Part shown: positions 36,127-45,438 of the stretch, piece after piece
Layout of the letters: each line of letters opens with the position of its first letter
How positions within the stretch are numbered: position 1 is the stretch's first letter
Source: Candidatus Bathyarchaeota archaeon
Lineage (GTDB): Archaea > Thermoproteota > Bathyarchaeia > 40CM-2-53-6 > FEN-987
Direction: 5' to 3'
Assembly: GCA_022865625.1 (NCBI GenBank)
Contig: JALHTB010000108.1
Span: 1-55,406, forward strand
Length of the DNA: 55,406 bases
Notes under the pieces: model-generated
Told to the model about the DNA's origin: nothing
The model's database searches: none
Seen by the model: only the letters and a program-made list of their open reading frames with translations
Position numbers and translations under genes: made by a program

Positions 36127-36455
36127 TGAGAGAGATAGGATTAGGTACAAAGCCGCCGCCGAAAGCCTGCGAAGACCCTAACTGTCCGTATCATGGAACT
36201 CTCCCTGTCAGGGGAAAGATCCTCGAAGGGACTGTTGTGAGTACAAAGATGAGTGGAACTGTCACTGTTGAAAGAGGTCACTTGCATTACGCAAAGAAGT
36301 ACATGCGTTACGAGCGCCGCCGGAGCAGGATCCTTGCTCACAGCCCACCCTGTCTCGAGTTGAAGGATGGCGACCGAGTAAGAATAATCGAATGCAGGCC
36401 AGTCAGTAAGGAGGTTTCGTTTGTTGCGATCGAGAGGATACTTCCGAGCACGTAG
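36126..36455 (+). CDS. rps17: Ribosomal protein uS17
   Basis: A protein of 109 residues from the ATG at 36126, with GAGGAG upstream. It has the archaeal N-terminal zinc-like CEDPNCPYHG motif and the OB-fold GTVVSTKMSGTVTVERGHLH, then ILAHSPPCLELKDGDRVRII. The gap to L14 (36456-36523) contains AAAACATTAATGAAG, a weak promoter candidate. Confidence 0.96.
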   Translation: MREIGLGTKPPPKACEDPNCPYHGTLPVRGKILEGTVVSTKMSGTVTVERGHLHYAKKYMRYERRRSRILAHSPPCLELKDGDRVRIIECRPVSKEVSFVAIERILPST

Positions 36456-36523
36456 ACTTGTCACTATCAAAACATTAATGAAGAATAGATTGGTTGTTTG
36501 CGGGAACTTCGAAGTGATATAGT

Positions 36524-36961
36524 ATGCCAGTGCCGAGAACAAGAGCAGTCAGCGCCAAGGGTATGGTAGAGTATAGGCCGCACGTTGACCGCGGACTGCC
36601 GACAGGAAGCAGGGTCTCGTGCGCTGACAACACCGGCGCCAAGCAGTTGAAGATCATCAATGTCATGGGATACCGAGGTCGACTTAGGCGGGTCGCGTCT
36701 GCCTGTGTCGGCGACATGATAATGATCTCTGTGTCGAAAGGCACCCCCGAGCTCCGACGCCAGATGTTTCCCGCTGTAGTCGTCCGTCAGAGGCGACCAT
36801 TCAATCGACCAGATGGAGTTAGGGTCCAGTTCGAAGACAATGCTGCGGTGATCATGACACCAGAGGGCGAGCTCAAGGGAACCGAGATTAGAGGACCGGT
36901 TGCGCTAGAAGCCGCGGAAAGATGGCCGAGGGTTGCCAACGTGGCAAGCATAGTGGTGTAG
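36524..36961 (+). CDS. rpl14: Ribosomal protein uL14
   Basis: A protein of 145 residues with uL14 signatures: [40 protein letters not shown] and [20 protein letters not shown]. The end [20 protein letters not shown] is typical of archaea. It lies at the subunit interface of the 50S. It is the first gene after a 68-base gap and may have its own promoter. Confidence 0.97.
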   Translation: MPVPRTRAVSAKGMVEYRPHVDRGLPTGSRVSCADNTGAKQLKIINVMGYRGRLRRVASACVGDMIMISVSKGTPELRRQMFPAVVVRQRRPFNRPDGVRVQFEDNAAVIMTPEGELKGTEIRGPVALEAAERWPRVANVASIVV

Positions 36962-36967
36962 AGACAG

Positions 36968-37360
36968 ATGCGTTCGAAACCCTCGACTCGACCAGGCAAA
37001 CAAAGGCTAGTGCGCTACACCGCACACAGTTGGATGAAGCATAAGTTCCTTGCGGCACCATTGTCGACTGAGCTCAGAACAACGTATGGCAGAAGATCGA
37101 TTCCAGTACGGGCTGGAGACAGTGTCCGCATCGTCCGCGGAGACTTCTCAGGAGTAGAGGGCAAGGTCTCAGACGTTGACACAGCGAGACAGCGGCTCTT
37201 CGTGGAAGGAGTCACCCGGGAGAAAGTCGCCGGGACTTCTGAGAAGGTTTCCGTGCACTGCACGAAAGTAATGATCACGAAGTTGAACCTTGACGACAAG
37301 TGGCGAGCCGAATCCCTGAAAGAGAGGAAAGCCACCATCGAGAAGGCAGAGGCTGAGTAG
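36968..37360 (+). CDS. rpl24: Ribosomal protein uL24
   Basis: A protein of 130 residues with the KOW motif VRAGDSVRIVRGDFSGVEGK and the archaeal flanks LSTELRTTYGRRS and EGVTREKVAGTSEKVSVHCT. It initiates folding of 23S rRNA. It starts six bases after L14. Confidence 0.96.
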   Translation: MRSKPSTRPGKQRLVRYTAHSWMKHKFLAAPLSTELRTTYGRRSIPVRAGDSVRIVRGDFSGVEGKVSDVDTARQRLFVEGVTREKVAGTSEKVSVHCTKVMITKLNLDDKWRAESLKERKATIEKAEAE

Positions 37361-37361
37361 A

Positions 37362-38117
37362 ATGGGAAGTAAAGGCGGAAGGAAGCATCTGAAAAGGGAG
37401 AAAGCCCCACGTTCCTGGCTGATTCATCCAAAAGAGGCACAGTGGGCGGTCAGACCTAGCCCAGGCCCACACGCGCAAAGAATCTGCCTGCCCCTTTCCA
37501 GTCTGATCAGGGACGTTCTCGGCTATGCAAAGAGCGGCCGCGAAAGCAAGATCATTCTTGCACAGAAACGAGTGATTGTGGACGGAAGGATCCGTCGAGA
37601 CCACAAATTCCCAACAGGCCTGATGGATGTTGTCGAACTGCCGGATGCAAAAGCGAGCTACAGGATACTTCCCGCAGTCGGCAAGGGCCTGACAGCGCTC
37701 GAGATACCAAAAGACGAAGCAAAAACCAAGCTTTGCAGGATTGAGGACAAGACGAGTCTAAGGAAAGGCCAAGTCCAGCTGAATCTGCATGATGGTAGGA
37801 GTATTGTCGTACCAGTACAGGATGCACGAAACCCCAGAGAGGACATCTACAAGACACGAGATACGTTGAAGATTGCCATCCCCGATCAGAAGATATTGGG
37901 CCACTTCAAGTTCGCTGAAGGCGCCTACGCGATCGTCACGTCAGGTCGCAACTTGGGGAGGCACGGGAAGATCATGAAGATCGAACAGAGTACTGTTGCA
38001 AGGACAGCGACTGCTCTAATCGAGGACCCATCAGGTAACAGATTCGAAACCATAGCTGACTATCTGTTCGTCGTGGGCGAGGAGAAGCCCACGATCAAGA
38101 TAGAGGGCGGCGTTTAG
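37362..38117 (+). CDS. rps4e: Ribosomal protein eS4 (S4e)
   Basis: A protein of 251 residues. Features: KHLKREKAPRSWLIHPKEAQ, an S4-like RNA-binding segment around VIVDGRIRRDHKFPTGLMDV, and a KOW region SGRNLGRHGKIMKIEQSTVA. It belongs to the archaeal/eukaryotic S4e family. One base separates it from L24. Confidence 0.97.
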   Translation: MGSKGGRKHLKREKAPRSWLIHPKEAQWAVRPSPGPHAQRICLPLSSLIRDVLGYAKSGRESKIILAQKRVIVDGRIRRDHKFPTGLMDVVELPDAKASYRILPAVGKGLTALEIPKDEAKTKLCRIEDKTSLRKGQVQLNLHDGRSIVVPVQDARNPREDIYKTRDTLKIAIPDQKILGHFKFAEGAYAIVTSGRNLGRHGKIMKIEQSTVARTATALIEDPSGNRFETIADYLFVVGEEKPTIKIEGGV

Positions 38118-38119
38118 AC

Positions 38120-38668
38120 ATGCAAGCGGTCCAAGAAGCACCAGTCAACAAGAACCCGATGCGACAGGTCAGACTCGAAAAGGTGACAGTCCACATTGGG
38201 GTCGGCCAATCCGGAGAAGCTCTCGAGAAAGCAAAGACCATCCTAGGCGAGCTTACAGGCCAGAAACCTTCCTCTCAGCGAGCAAGAAGAACATTGAAGG
38301 ACTTCGGAATCAGGCAAGGAGAACCGATGGCCTGCAAGGTCACATTGCGCCGAGAGAAAGCCGTCCAGTTCATGAAACGAGCGTTGGAAGCCGTTAATAA
38401 TCGTCTTTCGGAATCAAACTTCGATCAACAGGGAAACTTCGCATTCGGCGTCAAAGAACACATTGAGATGGCAGGCACGAAGTACGTTCCCGAACTCGGG
38501 ATCGTCGGATTCGACGTCATGGCGACTATGGAGAGACCTGGATACCGTGTGAAGCGGCGAAGAGTCAGGCAAAGCAGGATCGGAAAGAAACACGTGGTTA
38601 CGAAGCAGGAAGCGATCCGCTTCGTAAGGTCCACCTTCGGCACAGAAATAGCAGGAGGCTCACAGTAG
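38120..38668 (+). CDS. rpl5: Ribosomal protein uL5
   Basis: A protein of 182 residues with [40 protein letters not shown] and the C-terminal [20 protein letters not shown]. uL5 binds the 5S rRNA, whose gene lies 20 kb away in this window. The last base of its stop is the first base of the S14 start. Confidence 0.97.
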   Translation: MQAVQEAPVNKNPMRQVRLEKVTVHIGVGQSGEALEKAKTILGELTGQKPSSQRARRTLKDFGIRQGEPMACKVTLRREKAVQFMKRALEAVNNRLSESNFDQQGNFAFGVKEHIEMAGTKYVPELGIVGFDVMATMERPGYRVKRRRVRQSRIGKKHVVTKQEAIRFVRSTFGTEIAGGSQ

Positions 38669-38832
38669 TGGCGAAGAAGAAAGTTCCAAGGAAGAAGAAG
38701 TTCGGCAAGGGAAGCCGAGCGTGCAAACGCTGCGGTCAATACGATGCCGTGATACGAAAGTACGGCCTCAACCTCTGCAGACAATGTTTCAGGGAGCTAG
38801 CACCCAGCCTCGGTTTCAAGAAGTACATGTAG
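38668..38832 (+). CDS. rps14: Ribosomal protein uS14, zinc-binding form
   Basis: A protein of 54 residues from a GTG start overlapping the L5 stop. It has a basic N terminus ([17 protein letters not shown]), two cysteine pairs (CKRCGQ and CRQC) that bind zinc, and the conserved end [12 protein letters not shown]. This is the C+ form of S14. In standard order S8 follows, but L6 starts after 10 bases. Confidence 0.95.
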   Translation: MAKKKVPRKKKFGKGSRACKRCGQYDAVIRKYGLNLCRQCFRELAPSLGFKKYM

Positions 38833-38842
38833 ATGAAGCAAC

Positions 38843-39391
38843 ATGCCACCAGAACTTGTGGAACGGATCGTTGACATACCGGAAGGCGTCAAAGTTGAGA
38901 TCACAAACCGGAAAGTCAAAGTCACAGGCCCCAAAGGAACATTAGAGGAAGACCTTTCACATCTTCCATGTGTTCTGGAGGTAGAGAACGAACGAGTCCA
39001 CGTCAAATCGTCATGGCCGCGAAAAGCAGAGATCGCCATGGTAGGAACTGCCGCGGCTAGAATTCGGAACATGATCAAGGGCACCAAAGCAGGATTCACA
39101 TACAAGATGAAAGTCGTCTACGCGCACTTCCCGGTCACATTGAAAGTGATCGACAAAGAACGAAAGCTCATGATTGAAAACTTCACAGGTGAGAAGACTC
39201 CTCGAATCGTTCATATCGTAGGAGACTCGAAGGTCAAGGCCTCCGGCGACGAGATTGTGATCCAAGGTATCAACATTGAAGACGTGAGCCAGACGGCAGC
39301 CAACATAGAGCAGTCTACCAAGATCAAGGACAAGGATCAACGGGTCTTCCTGGATGGAATCTACGTCTTTGAACGAAAAGAGGGCATGTAG
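38843..39391 (+). CDS. rpl6: Ribosomal protein uL6
   Basis: A protein of 182 residues with the two uL6 repeats: VEITNRKVKVTGPKGTLEED, then IRNMIKGTKAGFTYKMKVVY and VKASGDEIVIQGINIEDVSQ. The end DGIYVFERKEG is typical. It sits near the base of the L7/L12 stalk. The expected S8 gene between S14 and this gene is missing. Confidence 0.96.
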   Translation: MPPELVERIVDIPEGVKVEITNRKVKVTGPKGTLEEDLSHLPCVLEVENERVHVKSSWPRKAEIAMVGTAAARIRNMIKGTKAGFTYKMKVVYAHFPVTLKVIDKERKLMIENFTGEKTPRIVHIVGDSKVKASGDEIVIQGINIEDVSQTAANIEQSTKIKDKDQRVFLDGIYVFERKEGM

Positions 39392-39393
39392 GG

Positions 39394-39831
39394 TTGGCCA
39401 GCAAGAAACGCAGTACTCCACGCTTCGTCAGACAGGAAAGCTGGCGTTACATCAGGGTCAAGGGCGGATGGAGACGCCCTCGAGGAAAGACAAGCAAAAT
39501 GAGATTGGGCATGAGAGGTTGGCCAAAGACCGTCAAGGTAGGATACAAGAGCGGACTCAAGAACCGCGGACTCCATCCATCAGGACTCGAGGAAATACTT
39601 GTTCGACGACCAGCAGACCTCGAGAAGATCAACGCTAAGACTCAGATTGTGAAGATCGCCCATTCAGTCGGCGAGCGAAAGAGAATCGCCATAATGGAAC
39701 GCGCCGAAGCGCTGGAACTGACTGTTGCAAACCCCGGAGTGAAGAAAGCTGAAGCAGCCGCCCCGGAGGCGGAACTGATCGTCAAGGAGCCAGAAGAGAC
39801 CAAGACAGAGGAAGAGGGAAAACCTGAATGA
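39394..39831 (+). CDS. rpl32e: Ribosomal protein eL32 with acidic C-terminal extension
   Basis: A protein of 145 residues from a TTG two bases after L6. The core has FVRQESWRYIRVKGGWRRPR, RLGMRGWPKTVKVGYKSGLK and HPSGLEEILVRRPADLEKIN. About 30 residues rich in glutamate and alanine follow (AAPEAELIVKEPEETKTEEE). The extension is longer than the eukaryotic core. The stop overlaps L19e by four bases. Confidence 0.95.
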   Translation: MASKKRSTPRFVRQESWRYIRVKGGWRRPRGKTSKMRLGMRGWPKTVKVGYKSGLKNRGLHPSGLEEILVRRPADLEKINAKTQIVKIAHSVGERKRIAIMERAEALELTVANPGVKKAEAAAPEAELIVKEPEETKTEEEGKPE

Positions 39832-40271
39832 ACGTGAGATCTCAGAGACGCATTGCGGCCAGCATCTTGAGAGTCGGAAAGAACAGGGTCTGGCTCGATC
39901 CCGAGGATATTGACGCAATCAGCTCCGCAATCACACGTACGGAGATACGGAGACTCGTACATGAGGGAGCCATCAGAGCTCTGCCGGAGACAGGCAGCAG
40001 CAAAGGTAGAACGCGAACCCTCAAAGCGAAGAAGAAAATCGGAAGACGAACGGGGCCGGGTTCAAGGAAGGGAATACGAGTGCCCAGAAAGAAGGCATGG
40101 ATGTTCCGAATCCGGGCGATTCGTGATAGACTCAGGGAACTCAGGGACAAACGTATGATACCGACTCAGACGTACCGAAAGTTGTTCCTCATGGCAAAGG
40201 GAGGATCATTCAGAAGCTCCTCACACCTTGACGAATACATAGAAGCACACAAACTAGCCAGGAGACGATAG
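39828..40271 (+). CDS. rpl19e: Ribosomal protein eL19
   Basis: A protein of 147 residues: SQRRIAASILRVGKNRVWLD, EIRRLVHEGAIRALPETGSS and the basic GRRTGPGSRKGIRVPRKKAW. It belongs to the archaeal/eukaryotic family. In standard order L18 follows; here S5 begins after four bases. Confidence 0.96.
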   Translation: MNVRSQRRIAASILRVGKNRVWLDPEDIDAISSAITRTEIRRLVHEGAIRALPETGSSKGRTRTLKAKKKIGRRTGPGSRKGIRVPRKKAWMFRIRAIRDRLRELRDKRMIPTQTYRKLFLMAKGGSFRSSSHLDEYIEAHKLARRR

Positions 40272-40275
40272 AAAG

Positions 40276-40914
40276 ATGTCATATGCACCAACACGACAAC
40301 AGGAAGCAGGGTGGGTTCCCAAGACAAAACTGGGCAAGATGGTCCAATCAGGTCAAGTGCTCTCACTCGACGACGTTTTCACTCAGGGCCTTCGAGTGAT
40401 GGAACCCGAGATAGTCGACGTGCTCCTTCCCGACCTAAAACAAGAGGTACTGGGAATCGGCTTCGTCCAGAAACAGACTGACGCTGGAGAGAAGTCGAGA
40501 TTCAGAGCTGTCGTCGCGGTCGGAAACAACAACGGCTACTTGGGCGTGGGGGACGGAAAGGCAAAACAAGTCAGGATAGGAATTGACAAGGCGACAGTTC
40601 AAGCAAAGCTGAAGATAATCCCGGTCAGACGTGGATGCGGAAGCTGGGAATGCGGCTGCGGGCAATCACACTCCCTGCCGTTCCGCGTCACTGGCAAATG
40701 CGGCAGTGTACGAGTCGACATCCTACCGGGCCCCCGTGGGCTCGGCCTCGTCGGTGGCGAAATAGCCAAGACGGTGTTGGCACTTGCTGGAGTAAGGGAT
40801 TGCTGGACTCGCACCTACGGATCTACGAGTACACTTGCTTCTACAGCAGTGGCCATCTATGACGCTCTGCGAAATACGTACAGAACCGTGACCTACGCAG
40901 ACTGGGTGCGATAA
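40276..40914 (+). CDS. rps5: Ribosomal protein uS5
   Basis: A protein of 212 residues with the double-stranded RNA-binding region GFVQKQTDAGEKSRFRAVVA, AVGNNNGYLGVGDGKAKQVR, and the archaeal insert RRGCGSWECGCGQSHSLPFR. It ends in a typical TYADWVR-like tail. L18 before it and L30 after it are both missing from their usual places. Confidence 0.97.
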   Translation: MSYAPTRQQEAGWVPKTKLGKMVQSGQVLSLDDVFTQGLRVMEPEIVDVLLPDLKQEVLGIGFVQKQTDAGEKSRFRAVVAVGNNNGYLGVGDGKAKQVRIGIDKATVQAKLKIIPVRRGCGSWECGCGQSHSLPFRVTGKCGSVRVDILPGPRGLGLVGGEIAKTVLALAGVRDCWTRTYGSTSTLASTAVAIYDALRNTYRTVTYADWVR

Positions 40915-40923
40915 GCAGGGCCA

Positions 40924-42108
40924 TCACAGTATCTTCAGCTTACGGCCGATCTTCTCGAATGCAGCCAGTGCCGCGTCAAGGTCAGCACTTGTGTGACCAG
41001 CATTCATCATTGTACGAATTCGAGCTTTGTCGCGTGCCACCATTGGTGAGATGATCGGAAGGGCAAAAACACCCTCATCGTACAGCATCGCGCTCATCTG
41101 TTGCGCGACGGTGCTCTCTCCAACGATCACCGGGGTGATCGGCGTTTCGCTATTGCCGATGTCGAAGCCCATCCGTTTGAGTTCCTTCTTGAAGTAGGAA
41201 GTATTCTTCCACAGGTTCTCAAGATGCACCGATTCATTCTCAACGACATCTAATGCTGCGGTGCACGCAGCTGTAACCGCTGGAGGGTGAGACGCGCTGA
41301 GGAGCCATGTGCGTGATTTGTTGAATGCGAACCTTCTAAGATCCTCACTTCCAGATACATATCCGCCCACAACACCAAACGCCTTGGAGAATGTGCCCAT
41401 CTCAACATCGATCTCTCCTTCGATGTGGAAATGAGACGCGATTCCTCTGCCCTTCTCTCCTAGGACTCCATCTCCATGGGCGTCGTCAACGTAGGATATT
41501 GCTCCAAACTCCGAAGCCACCTTCGCGATCTTGTCGAACGGGGCGATGTCACCGTCCATGCTGAAGACGCCGTCTGAGATCACAAGAATCCGCCTGTACT
41601 TGCCTCGAATCTCATTGAGGACTCTTTCCAAGTCTCCAACGTCACAGTGCTTGTAGATTCCTCTTTGTGCTCGGCTTAGGCGAACTCCGTCTATGATGCT
41701 TCCATGATTCAGCTCATCACTCAGTATGAAGTCGCCTTCGCCCGCGAGCTGAGGGATCAGCCCTGCGTTCGCCGCAAACCCTGTCGAATACACGAGCGCA
41801 CCCTCTGCATGTTTGAAGGCTGCAAGCTTCTTCTCAAGCTCAAGATGAAGGTCCATGTTCCCAGCTATCGGCCTGACCGAACCTGAGCCCACACCGTGCG
41901 TGTCAATCGCTCGTTTCGCCGCCTCCTTGAGCCTCGGATGATTCGTCAGATTCAGGTAATTGTTTGAGCAAAGCATGATGACCTTCTTTCCGTCAACCAC
42001 GCAGTGAGGTGCACTGTTACCCTGCAGTGTCCGGAGCTTCCAGTTTAGGCCGGCCGCCTCGAGATTCAAGTACTCTTCCCGAAGGAAAGCAAGTTTCTCT
42101 CGCGACAT
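40924..42108 (-). CDS. kbl: Glycine C-acetyltransferase (2-amino-3-ketobutyrate CoA ligase)
   Basis: A PLP-dependent alpha-oxoamine synthase of 394 residues. Signatures: LCSNNYLNLTNHPRLKEAAK, GSGSVRPIAGNMDLHLELEK, SYVDDAHGDGVLGEKGRGIA and the PLP lysine in GTFSKAFGVVGGYVSG. Within the family, KBL and 8-amino-7-oxononanoate synthase look alike; the adjacent divergent threonine dehydrogenase makes KBL the better choice. It splits 2-amino-3-ketobutyrate into glycine and acetyl-CoA. It lies convergent to S5, inside the ribosomal region. Confidence 0.9.
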   Translation of the reverse strand: MSREKLAFLREEYLNLEAAGLNWKLRTLQGNSAPHCVVDGKKVIMLCSNNYLNLTNHPRLKEAAKRAIDTHGVGSGSVRPIAGNMDLHLELEKKLAAFKHAEGALVYSTGFAANAGLIPQLAGEGDFILSDELNHGSIIDGVRLSRAQRGIYKHCDVGDLERVLNEIRGKYRRILVISDGVFSMDGDIAPFDKIAKVASEFGAISYVDDAHGDGVLGEKGRGIASHFHIEGEIDVEMGTFSKAFGVVGGYVSGSEDLRRFAFNKSRTWLLSASHPPAVTAACTAALDVVENESVHLENLWKNTSYFKKELKRMGFDIGNSETPITPVIVGESTVAQQMSAMLYDEGVFALPIISPMVARDKARIRTMMNAGHTSADLDAALAAFEKIGRKLKIL

Positions 42109-42345
42109 TCTTCATGCAACCCTCGCAGGATTCTGTCTGAAAACAGAAATCAGCACGACCACGGTCAATAATAGGATTTCGACTGAGAGCTTGTTCGGCA
42201 GGAATGTGCATGAGAGAAAGCATAAGAGGGCACTGTCCGTCAGTGTCAGACATCGTGGCACACATGAGGGAGCCTCTCTCGGTGGTTCTCATTGCTACGC
42301 TCTGCGATAATCAACCGAATCGATCAACCGCGGGAGGTAGTTTCC

Positions 42346-43296
42346 GTGAATAGGATACTTGTGACAGGTGCCGTAGGGCAGATAGGAACCGAACTCGTGC
42401 AAGCACTTCGAAAGAAGTACGGAAGAGACCAAGTGATAGCAGCAGGCCACGCTACGAAGCCGACAACAGAATTCCGCGAGTCTGGACCATTTCAGTACAT
42501 GAACATCCTAGATCGAGAGCAACTGGCCAAGACAGTTGTCGATAACGAGATCGATACGATATATCACATGGCCTCAATTCTCTCAGCGGTGGGCGAACTC
42601 AACCCTCAACTCTGTTATGAAGTCAACATGCACGGATTCTACAATGCTCTGGAAGTCGCACGAAAACACAAGATTAAACGCCTTATTGCGGCGAGTTCAA
42701 TCGCGGTCTTCGGCTCGGGCGTTCCTCGAGACAATACGCCTAACGATACTGTGTTGCTGCCGACAACCATGTATGGCGTGACGAAAGTGTGTTGCGAGCT
42801 TCTAGGCAACTACTACTTCAGCAAGTTTGGTGTTGACTATCGCTCGGTGCGCCTTCCCGGAATCATCAGCAGTGAGACCATGCCTGGAGGAGGCACCACC
42901 GACTACTCTGTTGAGATGTACTATGCCGCTGTGGAAGGCAAGCGTTACACATGCTTTGTGCGCGAAGACACGATTCTACCAATGATGTATATGCCTGACG
43001 CCGTCAAGGCGCTCGTTGACTTGGCCGAGGCAGACGAAGCACGGCTGAAGCACCGTGTCTTCAATGTGAACTCAATGAGCTTCTCAGCAGGAGAACTTGC
43101 CAAGTCCATCAAGGCCGTCATTCCAGAGTTCGAATGCGAGTACAAACCCGACTATCGACAAGCCATAGCGGACTCTTGGCCGAGATCCTTAGACGATTCT
43201 GCAGCCAGAGAGGAGTGGAACTGGAACCCCACGTACGATCTTCCAAGAATGACCAAGGACATGATTCAGAGATTACATCAGAAGCTCAGAAGGTAA
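42346..43296 (+). CDS. tdh: L-threonine 3-dehydrogenase, short-chain (epimerase-like) type
   Basis: A protein of 316 residues from GTG 42346, with GGGAGG eight bases upstream. The Rossmann motif is RILVTGAVGQIGTELVQAL; the active site is TMYGVTKVCCELLGNYYFSK (YxxxK). PGIISSETMPGGGTTDYSVE and ILPMMYMPDAVKALVDLAEA are specific to SDR-type TDH. It oxidises threonine to 2-amino-3-ketobutyrate, the substrate of Kbl. The genes diverge from a shared 237-base region (42109-42345) in which I see no clear operator. Confidence 0.93.
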   Translation: MNRILVTGAVGQIGTELVQALRKKYGRDQVIAAGHATKPTTEFRESGPFQYMNILDREQLAKTVVDNEIDTIYHMASILSAVGELNPQLCYEVNMHGFYNALEVARKHKIKRLIAASSIAVFGSGVPRDNTPNDTVLLPTTMYGVTKVCCELLGNYYFSKFGVDYRSVRLPGIISSETMPGGGTTDYSVEMYYAAVEGKRYTCFVREDTILPMMYMPDAVKALVDLAEADEARLKHRVFNVNSMSFSAGELAKSIKAVIPEFECEYKPDYRQAIADSWPRSLDDSAAREEWNWNPTYDLPRMTKDMIQRLHQKLRR

Positions 43297-43483
43297 GCTT
43301 GTGTCGTCTCCTGAGTGAACGTCTGCCAATCCATTCAGCCTTGCATGTCTTAGTCCTGACTCGATCAAGACAACTTGAATGCTAGACACGACGAAGACAC
43401 AAGAACGGTAGATGAAGACTGCCCTACGCGAGTTCTCGATCCTTCGATTATGCCTACGGGCTCGATCCTGAGAGTTCACAAAA

Positions 43484-43495
43484 CCTTTATCTAAA
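43484..43495 (+). promoter_or_regulatory. TATA box of the L15-secY operon
   Basis: CCTTTATCTAAA lies about 75 bases before the L15 start. It restarts ribosomal transcription after the kbl/tdh insertion. The rest of the 270-base gap 43297-43566 holds no gene I can support. Confidence 0.55.
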
Positions 43496-43566
43496 CAGCA
43501 TCGGTCTGAGTGGTTCCGAACTGGGAGATTGGACATTCGCAGTCTACGCTGTTGGAGGACCCTTGA

Positions 43567-44004
43567 ATGGCAACACGCAAGAGGAAAGTCAGGAAGCAGC
43601 GAGGCAGCAGGTTCTATGGCTGGGGAACCTCTGGACAGCACAGAGCGGGCGGAATGCTCGGTGGCCACGGAAAGGCCGGTCGATTCAGACACAAGAAGAG
43701 CGCGGTGATCAGGTACGGAATCGAGCTTGGAAGGAAACGTCTGTTACCGCGTCTGGGAAGAAAAGAAAGGATAGTCGCGAGTGTGGGTCAACTCGAAGAC
43801 ATGCTTGTCCACCCAAAGTATGCGCATGCAGTGTCTGAGCACGAAGGGAAGAAACTGTTGGACTTGCGATCACTAGGATACATGAAGCTGTTGGGCTCCG
43901 GAAAGATCCAAGTGCCAGTGGTAGTTAGAATTGACGAATTCTCCAAATCCGCGGCAAGCAAGATCGAGGCTGCCGGAGGCCGAATCGAGAAAACCACTGC
44001 ATAG
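43567..44004 (+). CDS. rpl15: Ribosomal protein uL15
   Basis: A protein of 145 residues: TRKRKVRKQRGSRFYGWGTS, HRAGGMLGGHGKAGRFRHKK and the C-terminal VVVRIDEFSKSAASKIEAAG. L15 precedes secY in nearly all spc operons, as here. L30, usually before it, is absent. Confidence 0.96.
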   Translation: MATRKRKVRKQRGSRFYGWGTSGQHRAGGMLGGHGKAGRFRHKKSAVIRYGIELGRKRLLPRLGRKERIVASVGQLEDMLVHPKYAHAVSEHEGKKLLDLRSLGYMKLLGSGKIQVPVVVRIDEFSKSAASKIEAAGGRIEKTTA

Positions 44005-44016
44005 GAGCTTGACCTC

Positions 44017-45435
44017 ATGGTCCGATTCATAGAGCTATTCAAACCGCTAGCGCGATTCTTTCTAAACATCTCGGCCCCTGACCGGAAGGTGGCCTTCAAC
44101 GAGAAGATCTTCTGGACCGCGATGGCTCTCATAATCTATTTTGTGATGTCACACACGCCATTGTACGGGACTCAGGGGATGTCCCAGCAAGATCCTCTCG
44201 GAGCACTCCGAGTGATCTTCGCCTCAAATCGAGGCACACTCATGGAGCTAGGCATCGGCCCCATCGTTACAGCGGGTCTCATACTCCAAGTCCTTGCTGG
44301 CTCGCGTATGGTCAACATCGACATGACCAATCCAGAAGATCGATCGATGTTCACGAGCGCCAGCAAGATACTCGCGGTGGTCATGACAATCTTCGAGGCC
44401 TCAGCATACATCGTGGGCGGCACATACGGCCAGATTGACCTCCAGACACAAATCATCATACTCGGCCAGCTCGTCGCCGCGGGCATCATAGTATTGTTGC
44501 TTGACGAATTACTACAGAAAGGGTGGGGTCTGGGCAGTGGAATCAGTCTCTTCATTGCGGGTGGAGTTGCTCAGTCGGTCTGGTGGGACTCTGTATCCCC
44601 AATGGGACCGATGGGCGACGGAAAACTGTATGGTGCCCTGATCGCATTCGGGCAAGGAATCGCGAATGGCGATGCACTGCTCAGCCTCTTCTATCGCTCG
44701 GAGGGACTTCCTGACATGATCGCCTTCTTGACGACCCTCGTCGTGTTCGCCATCATAATTTACTGTAACGGGTTGAGAGTGGAAGTACCTGTCTCGTATG
44801 CACGGTACCGTGGATTCAAAGGCAAGTTTCCACTCAAATTGCTCTACGTCTCAAACATTCCAGTGATATTCGCCGCCGCACTGTTCGGGAACATCTACTT
44901 CATTTCACAGATCATTTGGTCGAGATACAATCAGACAAATACGAACTTCTGGCTTAACCTGATTGGGCAATTCACAACTGCAGGTACACAGTATCAGCCT
45001 ACAGGAGGACTAGTGTACTATGTGGTGCCACCTCACAACTTGTCAGGTGTGATGTCTGATCCGATCCGAGCCGGAGTCTATGCTGGCCTTCTCATCTTGT
45101 TCTGCGTCTTCTTCGCTGTGACATGGGTCGAGGTTGGCGGAATGGACTCCAACACCGTTGCCAAGCAATTACTGGACTCGGGTATGCAGATCGAGGGGTT
45201 CAGACGCTCGCAGATGCCCATCCGGCAACTCCTCCAGCGATACATCCCAGTGGTTACTGTAGTTGGGGGGATAGTCGTCGGAGTCATCGCTGCTTCAGCG
45301 GATTTCCTCGGAGCATTCGGCTCAGGAACTGGAATCCTCCTTACTGTGGGCATCATAGAGCAATACTATCAGATTCTGGTTCGCGAGAGAATCACGGAAC
45401 TATACCCGGCAGCAAGAGCTTTCCTTGGTGAATAG
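44017..45435 (+). CDS. secY: Preprotein translocase subunit SecY
   Basis: A protein of 472 residues with ten membrane helices. Signatures: LGIGPIVTAGLILQVLAGSR (plug region), GWGLGSGISLFIAGGVAQSV, YARYRGFKGKFPLKLLYVSN and the end REKxTELYPAA-like RERITELYPAARAF. It forms the protein-conducting channel. The archaeal TM2 loop and the large segment near residue 310 fit the Sec61-alpha-like archaeal type. Confidence 0.97.
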   Translation: MVRFIELFKPLARFFLNISAPDRKVAFNEKIFWTAMALIIYFVMSHTPLYGTQGMSQQDPLGALRVIFASNRGTLMELGIGPIVTAGLILQVLAGSRMVNIDMTNPEDRSMFTSASKILAVVMTIFEASAYIVGGTYGQIDLQTQIIILGQLVAAGIIVLLLDELLQKGWGLGSGISLFIAGGVAQSVWWDSVSPMGPMGDGKLYGALIAFGQGIANGDALLSLFYRSEGLPDMIAFLTTLVVFAIIIYCNGLRVEVPVSYARYRGFKGKFPLKLLYVSNIPVIFAAALFGNIYFISQIIWSRYNQTNTNFWLNLIGQFTTAGTQYQPTGGLVYYVVPPHNLSGVMSDPIRAGVYAGLLILFCVFFAVTWVEVGGMDSNTVAKQLLDSGMQIEGFRRSQMPIRQLLQRYIPVVTVVGGIVVGVIAASADFLGAFGSGTGILLTVGIIEQYYQILVRERITELYPAARAFLGE

Positions 45436-45438
45436 AAG

